Source: Paeniglutamicibacter antarcticus_C
GTDB taxonomy: Bacteria > Actinomycetota > Actinomycetes > Actinomycetales > Micrococcaceae
Direction: 5' to 3'
Length of the DNA: 64,000 nt
Assembly: GCF_039544305.1 (NCBI RefSeq)
Contig: NZ_BAABLK010000037.1
Location: 1-64,000, forward strand
Made by a program: the position numbers and the translations under genes. Position 1 is the first letter of the stretch. Each line of letters starts with the position of its first letter. The notes beneath the pieces were generated by a model, which worked only from the letters and a program-made list of their open reading frames with translations, did no database searches and was not told the DNA's origin. Positions 17,170-25,605 of this stretch are shown here, one piece after another.

Positions 17170-18003
17170 TTAGTTCTCTCCCTCTGTCTCTTCCATCCAA
17201 GTTTGGTTGGAACCGGTGAGCACGATGTCCCAGTTGTAGCCGGTGGCCCATTCGTGGGACGTGATCGAGTGGTCGTAGGTGGCGACCAGGCGCGCCCGGG
17301 CCTCTGCATCGGTGATCGCCTGGTAGATCGGGTCCAGGGAGAACAGCGGGTCCCCTGGGAAGTACATCTGGGTGACCATGCGTTGGGTGAAGTCGGTGCC
17401 GAAGATCGAGAAGTGGATGTGTGCCGGGCGCCAGGCGTTGTGGTGGTTCTTCCACGGGTAGGGGGCCGGCTTGATGGTGGTGAAGGAGTACTCGCCGTTG
17501 GTCCCGGTGATGCTACGGCCCACGCCGGTGAAGTTCGGGTCGATCGGGGCGGGGTGCTGGTCGCGCTTGTGGATGTAGCGTCCGGCGGCGTTGGCCTGCC
17601 AGATTTCCACCAGCTGCCCGGCCACCGGGCGGCCATCGCCATCGAGCACCCGTCCGGAGACCACGATGCGCTCCCCGATGGGATCGCCGTTGTGCTGGAT
17701 GGTCAAATCCGATTCCAGGATGTTGACGTCGCGCTCGCCGAAGGCGGGGGAGTAGAGCTCGATGGTCTCGGGGTCCGCGTGGTGCAACGACTTGGTGGGG
17801 TGGCGCAGCAGCGAGGAACGGTAGGGTGCGAAGTCGATGCGCGGCTGGGTCTCGGCCTTGGCCCCGTCGATGACGGATTGGCGGTAAGCGCAGTGGACCT
17901 CGGTGATCTCTGCGGAAATGGCCTCCTGTGAGATCGAGGTGGCGGCGGGGTCCAGCACGTGGGAATCGGTGAAGGACTCGGTCGCTTGGGTTTCGGCGCT
18001 CAT
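17170..18003 (-). CDS. pcaH: Protocatechuate 3,4-dioxygenase beta subunit
   Basis: The 277-residue protein is the iron-carrying subunit: VVSGRVLDGDGRPVAGQLVEIWQANAAGRY, followed by PYPWKNHHNAWRPAHIHFSIFG, which holds one Tyr and the two His Fe(III) ligands. It performs intradiol ring cleavage of protocatechuate together with PcaG. GAAAGGAG upstream of the ATG at 18003 supports this start over the longer frame reaching 18081. It lies 43 bases downstream of pobA. Confidence 0.94.
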   Translation of the reverse strand: MSAETQATESFTDSHVLDPAATSISQEAISAEITEVHCAYRQSVIDGAKAETQPRIDFAPYRSSLLRHPTKSLHHADPETIELYSPAFGERDVNILESDLTIQHNGDPIGERIVVSGRVLDGDGRPVAGQLVEIWQANAAGRYIHKRDQHPAPIDPNFTGVGRSITGTNGEYSFTTIKPAPYPWKNHHNAWRPAHIHFSIFGTDFTQRMVTQMYFPGDPLFSLDPIYQAITDAEARARLVATYDHSITSHEWATGYNWDIVLTGSNQTWMEETEGEN

Positions 18004-18046
18004 GGCGTGCTCCTTTCGAACGTTGCGGGTGGGGAAGTGCCGGGCA

Positions 18047-19243
18047 TCAGGCGTGCGGCCAGCCGGTGTAGGACTCGGCAAGGTATTGCTGCCCGTAGCG
18101 TGAGGAGGTCACGGTCTCCAGTTCACCCAGGGCACGCTTGGCCATGAACGGGTCGGCGTCCACCGGGGTGTGCAGCATCGAGGTCATCCAGTAGGAGAAG
18201 TTCTGCGCCTTCCACACGCGCTTCAATGCGGTGTCCGAGTAGGCGTGCAGCAGCGCGTCGTTGGAGGTGGAGTAGTAGGAGTCAAGTGCCTCGAAGAGCA
18301 CCTTGACGTCGGCGAAGGCGAGGTTCAGCCCCTTGGCGCCGGTGGGCGGCACGGTGTGCCCGGCATCCCCGATGAGGAAGAGGCGGCCGTGGGAGAGTGG
18401 TTCGCGCACGAAGGAGCGGAACTTCAGCACCGTCTTGTCGAAGATCTTCCCGGTCTTGAGCGTAAAGTTGTCCGGTCCGTCCACGCGGGCCTGCAGCTCG
18501 GTCCAGATGCGGTCCTCGGACCAGTCGTGGACATTTTCCCCGGGGTGGCACTGGAAGTACATGCGCTGGACGGTTTCGCTGCGCTGGGAGATCAGAGCGA
18601 AGCCGTGCGGGGAGTTTGCGTAGATGAGTTCGGGGGCGGACTTGGGTGCCTCGGTGAGGATCCCGAACCAGGCGAAGGGGTAGGTGACCGTGAAGTCCTG
18701 GCGGTTGGTGTCCGGGATCTGCCGGCGGCAGAAGGACCGTGAACCGTCGGCGCCGATGAGGATGTCGCAATGGACCTCGAAGGCCTCGTCTTCGGCGTTG
18801 GTGAAGCGGAACTTGGGGGTGTCTGTTTCCAGATCCATGAGCTCGGTGACTTCACAGAGGTAGCGCACGTCCCCGCCGTCGCGTGCCCGGGCGGCGGCCA
18901 GGTCGATGAAGACCTCGTTTTGCGCGTACAGGGTCACGGTGGCATCGACGAGGTCGGTGAAGTCCAACGGATGGGATTCGCCGTTGAAGCGCAGGTCGAT
19001 TCCGGAGTGCACATCTCCCTCGCTGAGCACCCGGCCATCGACCCCGGAATCCACGAGCATCGATACGGCTTGCGCCTCGAGGATGCCGGCGCGGTGGGTG
19101 TTGCTGATGGACTGGTGGTCACGGGCCTCCACGACGATGTTCTCGATGCCGGCCTGTCCCAGCATGTGCGAGAGCATCAGGCCGGCCGGCCCGCCGCCGA
19201 CGATGCCGACCTTGGTCTTGATGATGGTGCGCTCGTTGCTCAT
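18047..19243 (-). CDS. pobA: 4-hydroxybenzoate 3-monooxygenase
   Basis: The 398-residue flavoprotein has the N-terminal FAD dinucleotide fold (GIVGGGPAGLMLSHML), the mid-chain DG motif (CDILIGADGSRSFCRRQIP) and GDAGHTVPPTGAKGLNLAFAD, which binds FAD ribityl, all diagnostic of PobA. It hydroxylates 4-hydroxybenzoate to protocatechuate using NAD(P)H and O2, supplying PcaHG directly downstream. The ATG at 19243 is preferred to the GTG 12 codons upstream because homology begins at TKVGIVGGG. It is the first gene of the minus-strand operon. Confidence 0.94.
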   Translation of the reverse strand: MSNERTIIKTKVGIVGGGPAGLMLSHMLGQAGIENIVVEARDHQSISNTHRAGILEAQAVSMLVDSGVDGRVLSEGDVHSGIDLRFNGESHPLDFTDLVDATVTLYAQNEVFIDLAAARARDGGDVRYLCEVTELMDLETDTPKFRFTNAEDEAFEVHCDILIGADGSRSFCRRQIPDTNRQDFTVTYPFAWFGILTEAPKSAPELIYANSPHGFALISQRSETVQRMYFQCHPGENVHDWSEDRIWTELQARVDGPDNFTLKTGKIFDKTVLKFRSFVREPLSHGRLFLIGDAGHTVPPTGAKGLNLAFADVKVLFEALDSYYSTSNDALLHAYSDTALKRVWKAQNFSYWMTSMLHTPVDADPFMAKRALGELETVTSSRYGQQYLAESYTGWPHA

Positions 19244-19469
19244 GGCGGGAATCGTGTCCTTAGCTACGCGGTGTGGCACCCACCTGCGGGCGCTGGTGCG
19301 CCTTGCGCGGCATGCTCGATACCAGGGGCCGCAGGTGAATGCTGGGTCTTGTCCTCATTGTGTCGATGCCCGCAACGAAAAGACATAGCGTGTCTCATTG
19401 AACAAGAATCATTTGGGTGGCTAAGGAAACCGCCGTGATGCTTCCGCCGGAGCGAAAGGCCGGACCCGC

Positions 19470-19484
19470 GGGGCCTCAGGCCCC
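19470..19484 (-). other. Short hairpin around the modC stop codon
   Basis: GGGGCC (19470-19475) and GGCCCC (19479-19484) form a 6-bp stem with the modC stop codon as the loop. It is too short to call a terminator with confidence, but it marks the end of the mod operon. Confidence 0.25.
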
Positions 19485-20522
19485 GTAGATGGTCACGGCT
19501 GTGGCCTTGATCGCGAAGTGGGCCTCGGCGCCGGGGGCGAGGCCCAGGTCGGCCAACGCGGAGGGGGTGATGTCCGCGGCCAGGTCCCCGGCCCTCACGC
19601 GGATTCCATCCCCGTGAGGTTCAATCTCGGTGATTGAGGCCCGCAGCATGTTGCGCGGGCTCCCGTGCGGGGGATCCAGGTAGACCGAGACCGCCGAGGG
19701 GCGGAAGGCCGCAGCCGCACGGTCGCCCGGGGCCAGTTCCCCCTCGGGGGTACCGGCGAGCAACCCGTAGCTGGTCTCGATCCCCTCGGCGCACACCGTT
19801 CCGCCGAGCAGGTTCAGCCCGGCAAGCCCGGCGGCGAAACGCGAACGAGGCTTGTTGAGTACCTCGCGGGTGTTCCCGGATTCGGTGATGTGCCCGTCCT
19901 CCAGCACCATCACGCGGTCAGCGAGCATCAGGGCATCGAGCACGTCGTGGGTGATGATGATGGCGCTGCGTTGCGCCAAGACGGATTTGAGCAGCCGGCG
20001 CATCAGCGGCGCTGCATGGATGTCCAAGGCAGCCATTGGCTCATCAAGGAGCAACAGGTCGGGCCCGGCGGCAAGTGCACGGGCGACGGCCACCCGCTGT
20101 GCCTGCCCTCCGGAAAGCTCGCTCGGACGCCGGGCAGCCAGTGCGGCGGTGTCGGTGGCGGCAAGCCACCGGCGGGCTGTATCCCGGGACGATGAAACGC
20201 TGCTGCCCTTGCTGCGGGGCCCGAAGGCGACATTTTCCAGGGCGCTGAGGTGAGGGAAGAGCAGCGGCTCCTGGGCCAGCAGTGCCGTACCGCGCTCATG
20301 CGGGGCGAGCCATGCCCGGTTGGAGGGATCCATGTCGAAGAGGGTGCGCTCGCCGAGGTGAGCCTGGCCGGAATCGGGGCGCAGCAATCCGGCGATGATC
20401 GCGAACAGGGTTGACTTGCCGGCGCCGTTGGGCCCCAGCACCGCAAGTGTCTGGCCCGGTTCCATCTCGAGGGCGACATCGAAATCCCGGTCGGCCAGGG
20501 TAGCCCGGAAGTCGAATCTCAC
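19476..20522 (-). CDS. modC: Molybdate ABC transporter ATP-binding protein
   Basis: The 348-residue ATPase has Walker A GPNGAGKST (30-38), signature LSGGQAQRVAVARAL (136-150), Walker B with D160, the H-loop ITHD and a C-terminal TOBE-like domain (about 285-345). It powers molybdate uptake through ModB. The start is GTG at 20522, overlapping the modB stop (GTGA). As last gene of a regulator-modA-modB-modC operon the assignment to molybdate rests mainly on its neighbours. Confidence 0.9.
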   Translation of the reverse strand: MRFDFRATLADRDFDVALEMEPGQTLAVLGPNGAGKSTLFAIIAGLLRPDSGQAHLGERTLFDMDPSNRAWLAPHERGTALLAQEPLLFPHLSALENVAFGPRSKGSSVSSSRDTARRWLAATDTAALAARRPSELSGGQAQRVAVARALAAGPDLLLLDEPMAALDIHAAPLMRRLLKSVLAQRSAIIITHDVLDALMLADRVMVLEDGHITESGNTREVLNKPRSRFAAGLAGLNLLGGTVCAEGIETSYGLLAGTPEGELAPGDRAAAAFRPSAVSVYLDPPHGSPRNMLRASITEIEPHGDGIRVRAGDLAADITPSALADLGLAPGAEAHFAIKATAVTIYGA

Positions 20523-21340
20523 TGCGATCCCGCCATTGCCGTCTTGTTCTTGCGCGGGGAGCGGTAGGACAGCGCGACGACGACGGCGGCCACCGCCACC
20601 AGGACCAGGGAGAGGGCTACTGCTGCATCGGCATCGGTCTCGCGCTGCAGGTAGATTTCCAGCGGCAGGGTCCGGGTCACTCCCTGCAGGGATCCGGCGA
20701 AGGTCAGGGTGGCCCCGAACTCCCCGAGGCTACGCGCGAATGACAGGACCGCGCCCGAGGCCAGCCCGGGAAGGACCAGCGGGAGCGTCACCCGGCGCAG
20801 CACGGTGGTGGGACGAGCACCAAGGGTTGCAGCGACCGCCTCGTATTTCCCGCCCGCGGTGCGCAGGGCGCCTTCGAGGCTGACAACCATGAAAGGCAGG
20901 GCCACGAACGTCTGGGCCAGCACGACGGCAACGGTGGAGAAGGCGATCTGGATCCCCGCCATCTCCAAGGTCCGTCCCAGCAGGCCCTGGCGTCCAAAGG
21001 TATAAAGCAGGGCGATGCCGCCGACCACCGGCGGCAATACCAGCGGTAGCAGCACGAAGGCGCGCAGCAGACGCTGGCCGGGGAAGTTCCCGCGGGCCAG
21101 CACCAGGGCAAGGGGGATTCCCAGCACGATGCACAGTGCAGTGCTGGCTGCCGCGGTGCGCAGGCTCAGTCCCAGGGCGGTCAGCGAGGCTTCGGAGGTG
21201 ACCAGCGGAATGAACTGGGGCCAATTGACCTTGGCCATCATCCCCAGAAGTGGGAGCAGGACGAAGAGAGCCCCCACCGCGGCGATGGCATAGATCCAGG
21301 GAGGAACCGCCGTGTACCCGCTTGCGCTGCGTCTGAACAC
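20519..21340 (-). CDS. modB: Molybdate ABC transporter permease
   Basis: The 273-residue membrane protein shows about five to six transmembrane segments and the EAA loop near 185-205 (EAVAATLGARPTTVLRRVTLPLVLPG), with the SFARSLGEFGAT element found in ModB permeases. It forms the molybdate channel with ModC and ModA. The start is GTG at 21340, 8 bases after the modA stop. Confidence 0.9.
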   Translation of the reverse strand: MFRRSASGYTAVPPWIYAIAAVGALFVLLPLLGMMAKVNWPQFIPLVTSEASLTALGLSLRTAAASTALCIVLGIPLALVLARGNFPGQRLLRAFVLLPLVLPPVVGGIALLYTFGRQGLLGRTLEMAGIQIAFSTVAVVLAQTFVALPFMVVSLEGALRTAGGKYEAVAATLGARPTTVLRRVTLPLVLPGLASGAVLSFARSLGEFGATLTFAGSLQGVTRTLPLEIYLQRETDADAAVALSLVLVAVAAVVVALSYRSPRKNKTAMAGSQ

Positions 21341-21348
21341 GGCCCGGC

Positions 21349-22146
21349 CTACGGGGTCCCGAAGCCCGCGTCGGTGAGGACCGCCTGGCCGCGCGGTCCG
21401 GTCACCGCGGCGATGAAGGCATCTGCGAGTTCCTTGTTTTTGCTCGTTTTCACGGTGCCGATCGGATAGATGTTGACCGCTGCGTCTGACTCGGGGAACT
21501 CGATTCCTTTGACCTTGTCCTCGGCGGTCTTGACGTCGGTGACGTAGACCAGTCCGGCATCCGCCTCTCCGCTGGTGACCTTGCCCAGCACATCGGTGAC
21601 CGAGGATTCCTCACTCACGGGGGTCAGCGTGATTTGCGCGGCCTCCTCGACCTTCTTGGTTGCCGACCCGCAGGGGACCTGGGGAGCGCAGATGACCACC
21701 TTCGCCCCCGGGTGCGTCAGATCTTCCAGGGAGGAGATCGATGCGGGGTTCGACGGTGGCACGGCGATTTGAAGGACGTTGGTGGCGAAATCCGTGGGCG
21801 TGCCCTCAACCAGGTTCGCCTCGCCGAGCTTGTCCATGTTCCTGGTGTCGGCGGAGGCGAAGACATCGGCCGGCGCACCGGAGGTGATCTGCGTGACAAG
21901 GTCCGAGGAGCCGGCGAAGCTCAGGTTGACCGTGGTTCCGGGGTTGCTGGCTTCGAAATCGGCGGCCATCTGCGTAAAGGTCGCCTTCAGCGAGGCGGCG
22001 GCAAAGACCGTGATGCTTCCCGATACCCCGGAAACAGTCGAGGTATCCGCCGCGTTGCCAGTGGTCTCCGGGGAACATCCGGCCAAGGACAGGGCGAGCG
22101 CCCCGGTGGCGATCAACGTGGTCGTGACCTTGAGCAGGGATCTCAT
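21349..22146 (-). CDS. modA: Molybdate-binding lipoprotein
   Basis: The 265-residue protein carries a lipoprotein signal peptide with lipobox LAGC (Cys at 24) and the ModA fold: ITVFAAASLKATFTQMAADFE, SFAGSSDLVTQI and GAPADVFASAD motifs that line the oxyanion site. It captures molybdate outside the membrane and hands it to ModB. The ATG at 22146 overlaps the stop of the upstream regulator gene (ATGA). Molybdate rather than tungstate is assumed from the family. Confidence 0.92.
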   Translation of the reverse strand: MRSLLKVTTTLIATGALALSLAGCSPETTGNAADTSTVSGVSGSITVFAAASLKATFTQMAADFEASNPGTTVNLSFAGSSDLVTQITSGAPADVFASADTRNMDKLGEANLVEGTPTDFATNVLQIAVPPSNPASISSLEDLTHPGAKVVICAPQVPCGSATKKVEEAAQITLTPVSEESSVTDVLGKVTSGEADAGLVYVTDVKTAEDKVKGIEFPESDAAVNIYPIGTVKTSKNKELADAFIAAVTGPRGQAVLTDAGFGTP

Positions 22147-22553
22147 ATCGCTGTCTTTCCGTGGGGGGATTCGATGATGACGGTGGTCGCCTTGACCACG
22201 GCGGTGGCGATCGATCCCAGCTTGAGGTCAAGCTCGCGGGCGGCTTCGCTGCTCATCAGCGAGACGACCCTGAAGGGCCCGCACTGCAGTTCCACTTGGG
22301 CCATGACGGTGTCCATGGTGATGCCGGTGACCAGTCCGATGAACCTGTTGCGCGCCGAGGATCCGATCCGCGAATCTGCATCGGGCAGGTGCGCCTGGTC
22401 CCGTGCAAGATGGGCCAGCTCGAGTCCGTCAACCGCGAGCCTTCCGGAATTGTCCTTATATGGGGTGAGGTTTCCGTTCTCGGTCCACCGCCGGATGGTG
22501 TCGTCACTGACGCCCAGAAAGCGCGCGGCTTCGGATACACGAATTTTCGTCAT
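22143..22553 (-). CDS. Small HTH-TOBE molybdate-responsive regulator (ModE-like)
   Basis: The 136-residue protein pairs an N-terminal MerR/excisionase-type helix-turn-helix (VSEAARFLGVSDDTIRRWTENG, residues about 6-27) with a single C-terminal TOBE/Mop oxyanion-binding domain (about 65-130). It is the first gene of the mod operon and overlaps modA by ATGA, so it likely senses molybdate and controls its own operon. I chose the ATG at 22553 where HTH homology starts; the frame extends upstream without family-like sequence. Confidence 0.8.
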   Translation of the reverse strand: MTKIRVSEAARFLGVSDDTIRRWTENGNLTPYKDNSGRLAVDGLELAHLARDQAHLPDADSRIGSSARNRFIGLVTGITMDTVMAQVELQCGPFRVVSLMSSEAARELDLKLGSIATAVVKATTVIIESPHGKTAI

Positions 22554-22570
22554 CAACCCATAATGCCCCA

Positions 22571-22603
22571 TTTGCGAAGCCATTAGCGTCAATTTGTCGC
22601 AAA
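22571..22603 (-). promoter_or_regulatory. Inverted repeat upstream of the mod operon
   Basis: TTTGCGA (22571-22577) and TCGCAAA (22597-22603) form exact 7-bp arms with a 19-base spacer, 18 bases before the start of the HTH-TOBE regulator. The position fits an operator for autoregulation. The arms are short, so this is tentative. Confidence 0.35.
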
Positions 22604-22703
22604 TTCGGAACTTCGTTTGTGGGCGCGGACAAAATAATGACTTTGCAACCCCGTTGAACACGGGGAAAATGCCGGCACCCGCGCGATTGGGAAGCCCGCA
22701 GAA

Positions 22704-23105
22704 TCAACCCTTGGGGATGAGCACTTCGCCTTCGAGCCCGTCGGGGTCGCGGAAGAACATGCTCAGGTCGGTGCCGAAGTCGTTGACCTGGCCGTCGCCG
22801 GCGCCCGCGTCGATGAGCCTGGCGCGGATGGTCTCGAATGCCGTCGGCGATGCCGCGGCAAGGCCTATGTGGTCGATGCGTCCGCGGCCCCACATCGGGG
22901 TCTGGTTCCGCGCCTCGGTGTTGCCGCTGATCACGAAAACGTTGAGTTCGGTGGCCGGGCCAATGCCGATGTTTGTCATTGTCTCGCCTGGTCCGTGGTC
23001 GCGCGTCGGGCCGACCGTTGCATCAAAGACCTTCCGGTAGAAATTGCCCAGCCGTTCGACGTCCTTGGAGATGATGGCGATGTGGTTGATTCCGTCAAGC
23101 AGCAT
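22704..23105 (-). CDS. VOC family protein (glyoxalase/dioxygenase fold)
   Basis: The 133-residue protein is a vicinal-oxygen-chelate fold member: INHIAIISKDVERLGNFYRKVFDA at the start with a metal-ligand His, then GRIDHIGLAAAS and a C-terminal MFFRDPDGLEGEVLIP with the closing Glu. It may isomerise, cleave or bind a small metabolite; nothing narrows it further. The ATG at 23105 has GAGGACAGGA upstream and homology begins there. It is followed by no cognate operon gene. Confidence 0.8.
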   Translation of the reverse strand: MLLDGINHIAIISKDVERLGNFYRKVFDATVGPTRDHGPGETMTNIGIGPATELNVFVISGNTEARNQTPMWGRGRIDHIGLAAASPTAFETIRARLIDAGAGDGQVNDFGTDLSMFFRDPDGLEGEVLIPKG

Positions 23106-23260
23106 GTCCGGTCCTGTCCTCGGGTTTTTAGGAAGCGAAGCGAGGGTTCTTCTATCGCCATTCAGCCTCATGGGCCTGATGATTGCAAGCACTGCGGTAG
23201 CCGTGATGGGTATCCGAAAGTTCCGGCCCGTGTAGGGGACCGTTTCATTCCTGCTTGTGG

Positions 23261-23939
23261 CTAGGGGTGGATGAGCTCGATATGCAACGGTGCGCACATG
23301 TCGCTCAGCCAGTCTTCATCGGCGGGGTTCACGAAAATTCTTGCGTATCCCGTATCGACCTTGAGCTCACTTTCCGTGACCCTGTCACCAAAGAGAATAA
23401 CGGCCGCATCGGTATTGCGCCGATGGCTCATCCAGATCATCCCGTCGAAATCCGCTCTATGGGCTTCTTGCGTCCATTGGACGGTGACATCTTAATGGGC
23501 CGCGTTGGTTGAGACGATCTGACGGTGGTCCAAGCCCAGCCGGCGCAGCCCATTTCCCATGAATTGGGCAAGATTCAGTTTTTTGGAGCTCGTAAACCTT
23601 CCCAATTCCGCTGTGGAATAATCCGCATGGAAGATCGCCCCGCCTTTGGCCGGGACTTCATGAAGCAGGCTCACGCAAATAGCCGCTTCGAGGGACTTTG
23701 CCGCATAGAGCACCGGTACCTTGGCGCCCCCGCACGTACTGGAAAGATGCGAACAGTGTTTGCTGTTGCGGGAGGCCGCCGGGTCCGGGTGCTCCGGGAT
23801 TGGACTTAGTCAAAGAAGGGCCTGAAGCCACTGAGTAGACCCGATACCACTTCTCACCGGCTTGAACAGGAAATGGAAGTAGGTCAATGACTCCGCAGGG
23901 TGGAACCGGGAATGCTTCGTTGCCTGCCGCGCTCACCAC
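23261..23939 (-). pseudogene. Decayed RES-domain toxin gene
   Basis: Read from a GTG at 23939 the frame gives a normal RES start (GEKWYRVYSVASG...SNPG). A frameshift near the G-run at about 23735 then moves the homology to another frame, giving KVPVLYAAKSLEAAICVSLLHEVP, the core RES motif. That frame is broken by an in-frame TAA at 23492-23494 and then continues with DGMIWMSHRR...ILFGDRV to a final TAG at 23261. Together the pieces cover a full RES protein of about 225 residues, a family of NAD-consuming toxins. Two lesions make it a pseudogene (or, less likely, sequencing errors). Confidence 0.82.
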
Positions 23940-24427
23940 TGTGCTTCGAAGGTGGCGCTAAAGACTCGCATGACATCTTCAAGGTCCTCGACCTTGTCCA
24001 CGGGGCGTTCGCCCTTCAGCGATGCTCGAGGACCAAACGTCCAAAGCGTCAGCTCATTCTGGCCGATCCCGTCATTGGCAGCCCGCTGCAGCAGCGAGAA
24101 GATCGTGGGGTGCACCTTCCCGTCACCCATGAACTGGAATGCCGGGAACTTGATCCTGTTGCCCCGTTCAATTCCCATGGCCCTGTTTCCGCGGCGAAGA
24201 GTCTGCGCCCGACCGGCTCCCTGCTTGGCGCCCAACTCGGCGTCGGCTTCGGAGCTGGAGAGCATGGAAAACTCCTCCGCAGCCCACCGGTAGATGTTTT
24301 CGGTGCCCTGCGTTGAAAGTGCGCGTTGGGGTGAGGCGGCGGTTTCCACGGATTCCTAGGCGTCGCCCAACAGGTTTGCCGCGTCGAATGCCGAACCAAT
24401 GTCTGCGAGCAGCTGCTCTGTTTTCAT
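23933..24427 (-). pseudogene. Degraded Xre/MbcA/ParS-type antitoxin gene
   Basis: The C-terminal half (GNRIKFPAFQFMGDGKVHPTIFSLLQ...LTLWTFGP...GERPVDKVEDLEDVMRVF) is the toxin-binding domain of antitoxins paired with RES toxins. The frame can be traced to an ATG at 24427, but codon 24 is an in-frame TAG (24356-24358); a GTG at 24349 could restart a 138-residue product. The stretch before GNRIKF reads more like the family in another frame (VGRRLFAAE), suggesting compensating indels. The stop overlaps the toxin start by 7 bases, the usual coupling for this pair. Confidence 0.7.
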
Positions 24428-24460
24428 TCCATGGCCGGAAGCCCGGTCTTTTGGAAGTGT

Positions 24461-24517
24461 CTAGATGATTGTTCCGCCATCGGAAGTGGACACTGTGTGT
24501 TCAAGCATCTCGGACAT
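24461..24517 (-). pseudogene. 18-codon reading frame, possible gene remnant
   Basis: An ATG at 24517 preceded at 5 bases by GGAGG opens an 18-codon frame (MSEMLEHTVSTSDGGTII) ending in TAG. The strong ribosome binding site and protein-like composition suggest the truncated start of a lost gene downstream of the IclR gene, but it is too short to identify. Confidence 0.25.
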
Positions 24518-24639
24518 CCGGCCTCCATAATCAACGGAATCTCTGATCCCATTCAAACCGTATTTTCTGTGGGCCGATAGGGCGCGGATAGCAGGATGTC
24601 CGGCGCGAAGCAGGAACCCGGGGCCTTAGTGGGTGGATC

Positions 24640-25377
24640 TCAGGCCGCAAGGGTGCGGGAGATTGCGCGTGCTGCGGTTTGCAGGGCCACGACCGCGGCG
24701 GGCAGCAGTTCCGATGCGCGCGGAACCACCACGGCCACCACCGCCAAGGCGTAGCCGGTGGAGTCAAGGATCGGGGCGGCCGCGCCGGTTGACTCCGGAT
24801 CGATGAAACCGTCGAAGGTGGCGTACCCGTTGCGCCGGATCTCGGCCAGTTCGTGGTGCAGCTTCGGGTGCTGGGCGAACATCGTTTCGCTGTGACGTTC
24901 GAGATAGCCCTCGAGCACGTCCGGCCGGGAGTAGGCAAGCAATGCCATGCCCATGGAGGTCAGGTGCACCGGCATGCGCCCCGCAACGTTGGCCTGGTTG
25001 ATGACCGAGCCCGGGCGCGAGAGCCGCTCGATGACCAGCACGTCATCCTCGTGCAGGACGGCCAGCTGGGTGTTCTGCCCCAGCAGCTGGTTAATATCCT
25101 CCATGAACGGAAGCGCAGCATGGCGCAGGTCAAGCGTGGAGGCACTGCGGTTGGCCAGTTCCCACAACCGAAGGCCTAGGCGCACCTGTCCGTCGGGATC
25201 GCGCGCCAAGAGTCCATGGGACACCAGCTCGTCGAGCAACCGGTAGGCGGTTGCCCGGGGGACATCGGCACGGCGGGCCAGCGACTGGACGCTCAGCGAG
25301 GTGTTTTGCGCATCAAAGGCATCCAGGATCCGCACGAGGCGGTCGAGCATCGAGTCCCCGCTGGGAGAATTGGCCAT
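24640..25377 (-). CDS. IclR family transcriptional regulator
   Basis: The 245-residue protein has the IclR winged helix (residues about 9-65: LDRLVRILDAFDAQNTSLSVQSLARRADVPRATAYRLLDEL) and effector domain (about 75-240). It is divergent from the BCCT transporter gene at 25606 across a 228-base gap, which makes that transporter its most likely target. Effector unknown. It is not the pca regulator by position; that one is at 52090. Confidence 0.85.
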   Translation of the reverse strand: MANSPSGDSMLDRLVRILDAFDAQNTSLSVQSLARRADVPRATAYRLLDELVSHGLLARDPDGQVRLGLRLWELANRSASTLDLRHAALPFMEDINQLLGQNTQLAVLHEDDVLVIERLSRPGSVINQANVAGRMPVHLTSMGMALLAYSRPDVLEGYLERHSETMFAQHPKLHHELAEIRRNGYATFDGFIDPESTGAAAPILDSTGYALAVVAVVVPRASELLPAAVVALQTAARAISRTLAA

Positions 25378-25605
25378 GGATCCACTCTAGGGCAGCACGC
25401 GCAGGCTCCGTGGATCGGGCCGCAAACCAGTGGAACCACGGAAGAAGGGCTACGGGAACCGCGGGCACACCGCCTACGATGGGGAAGCAACGAAACCAGG
25501 CTCACCGGTGTGTCTGGCTCCGTTCCCAGGGTTTGGCAAGTGGTTCTTGACCCCGTGGGCGGGGTCGACGGACGGCCTGCGGTCCATGGAGCAAAGGAGA
25601 ACCTC

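Noticed and set aside
25549..25566. GACCCC/GGGGTC inverted repeat before the first BCCT gene
   Set aside because: Six-base GC arms are too weak to call an IclR operator or terminator.
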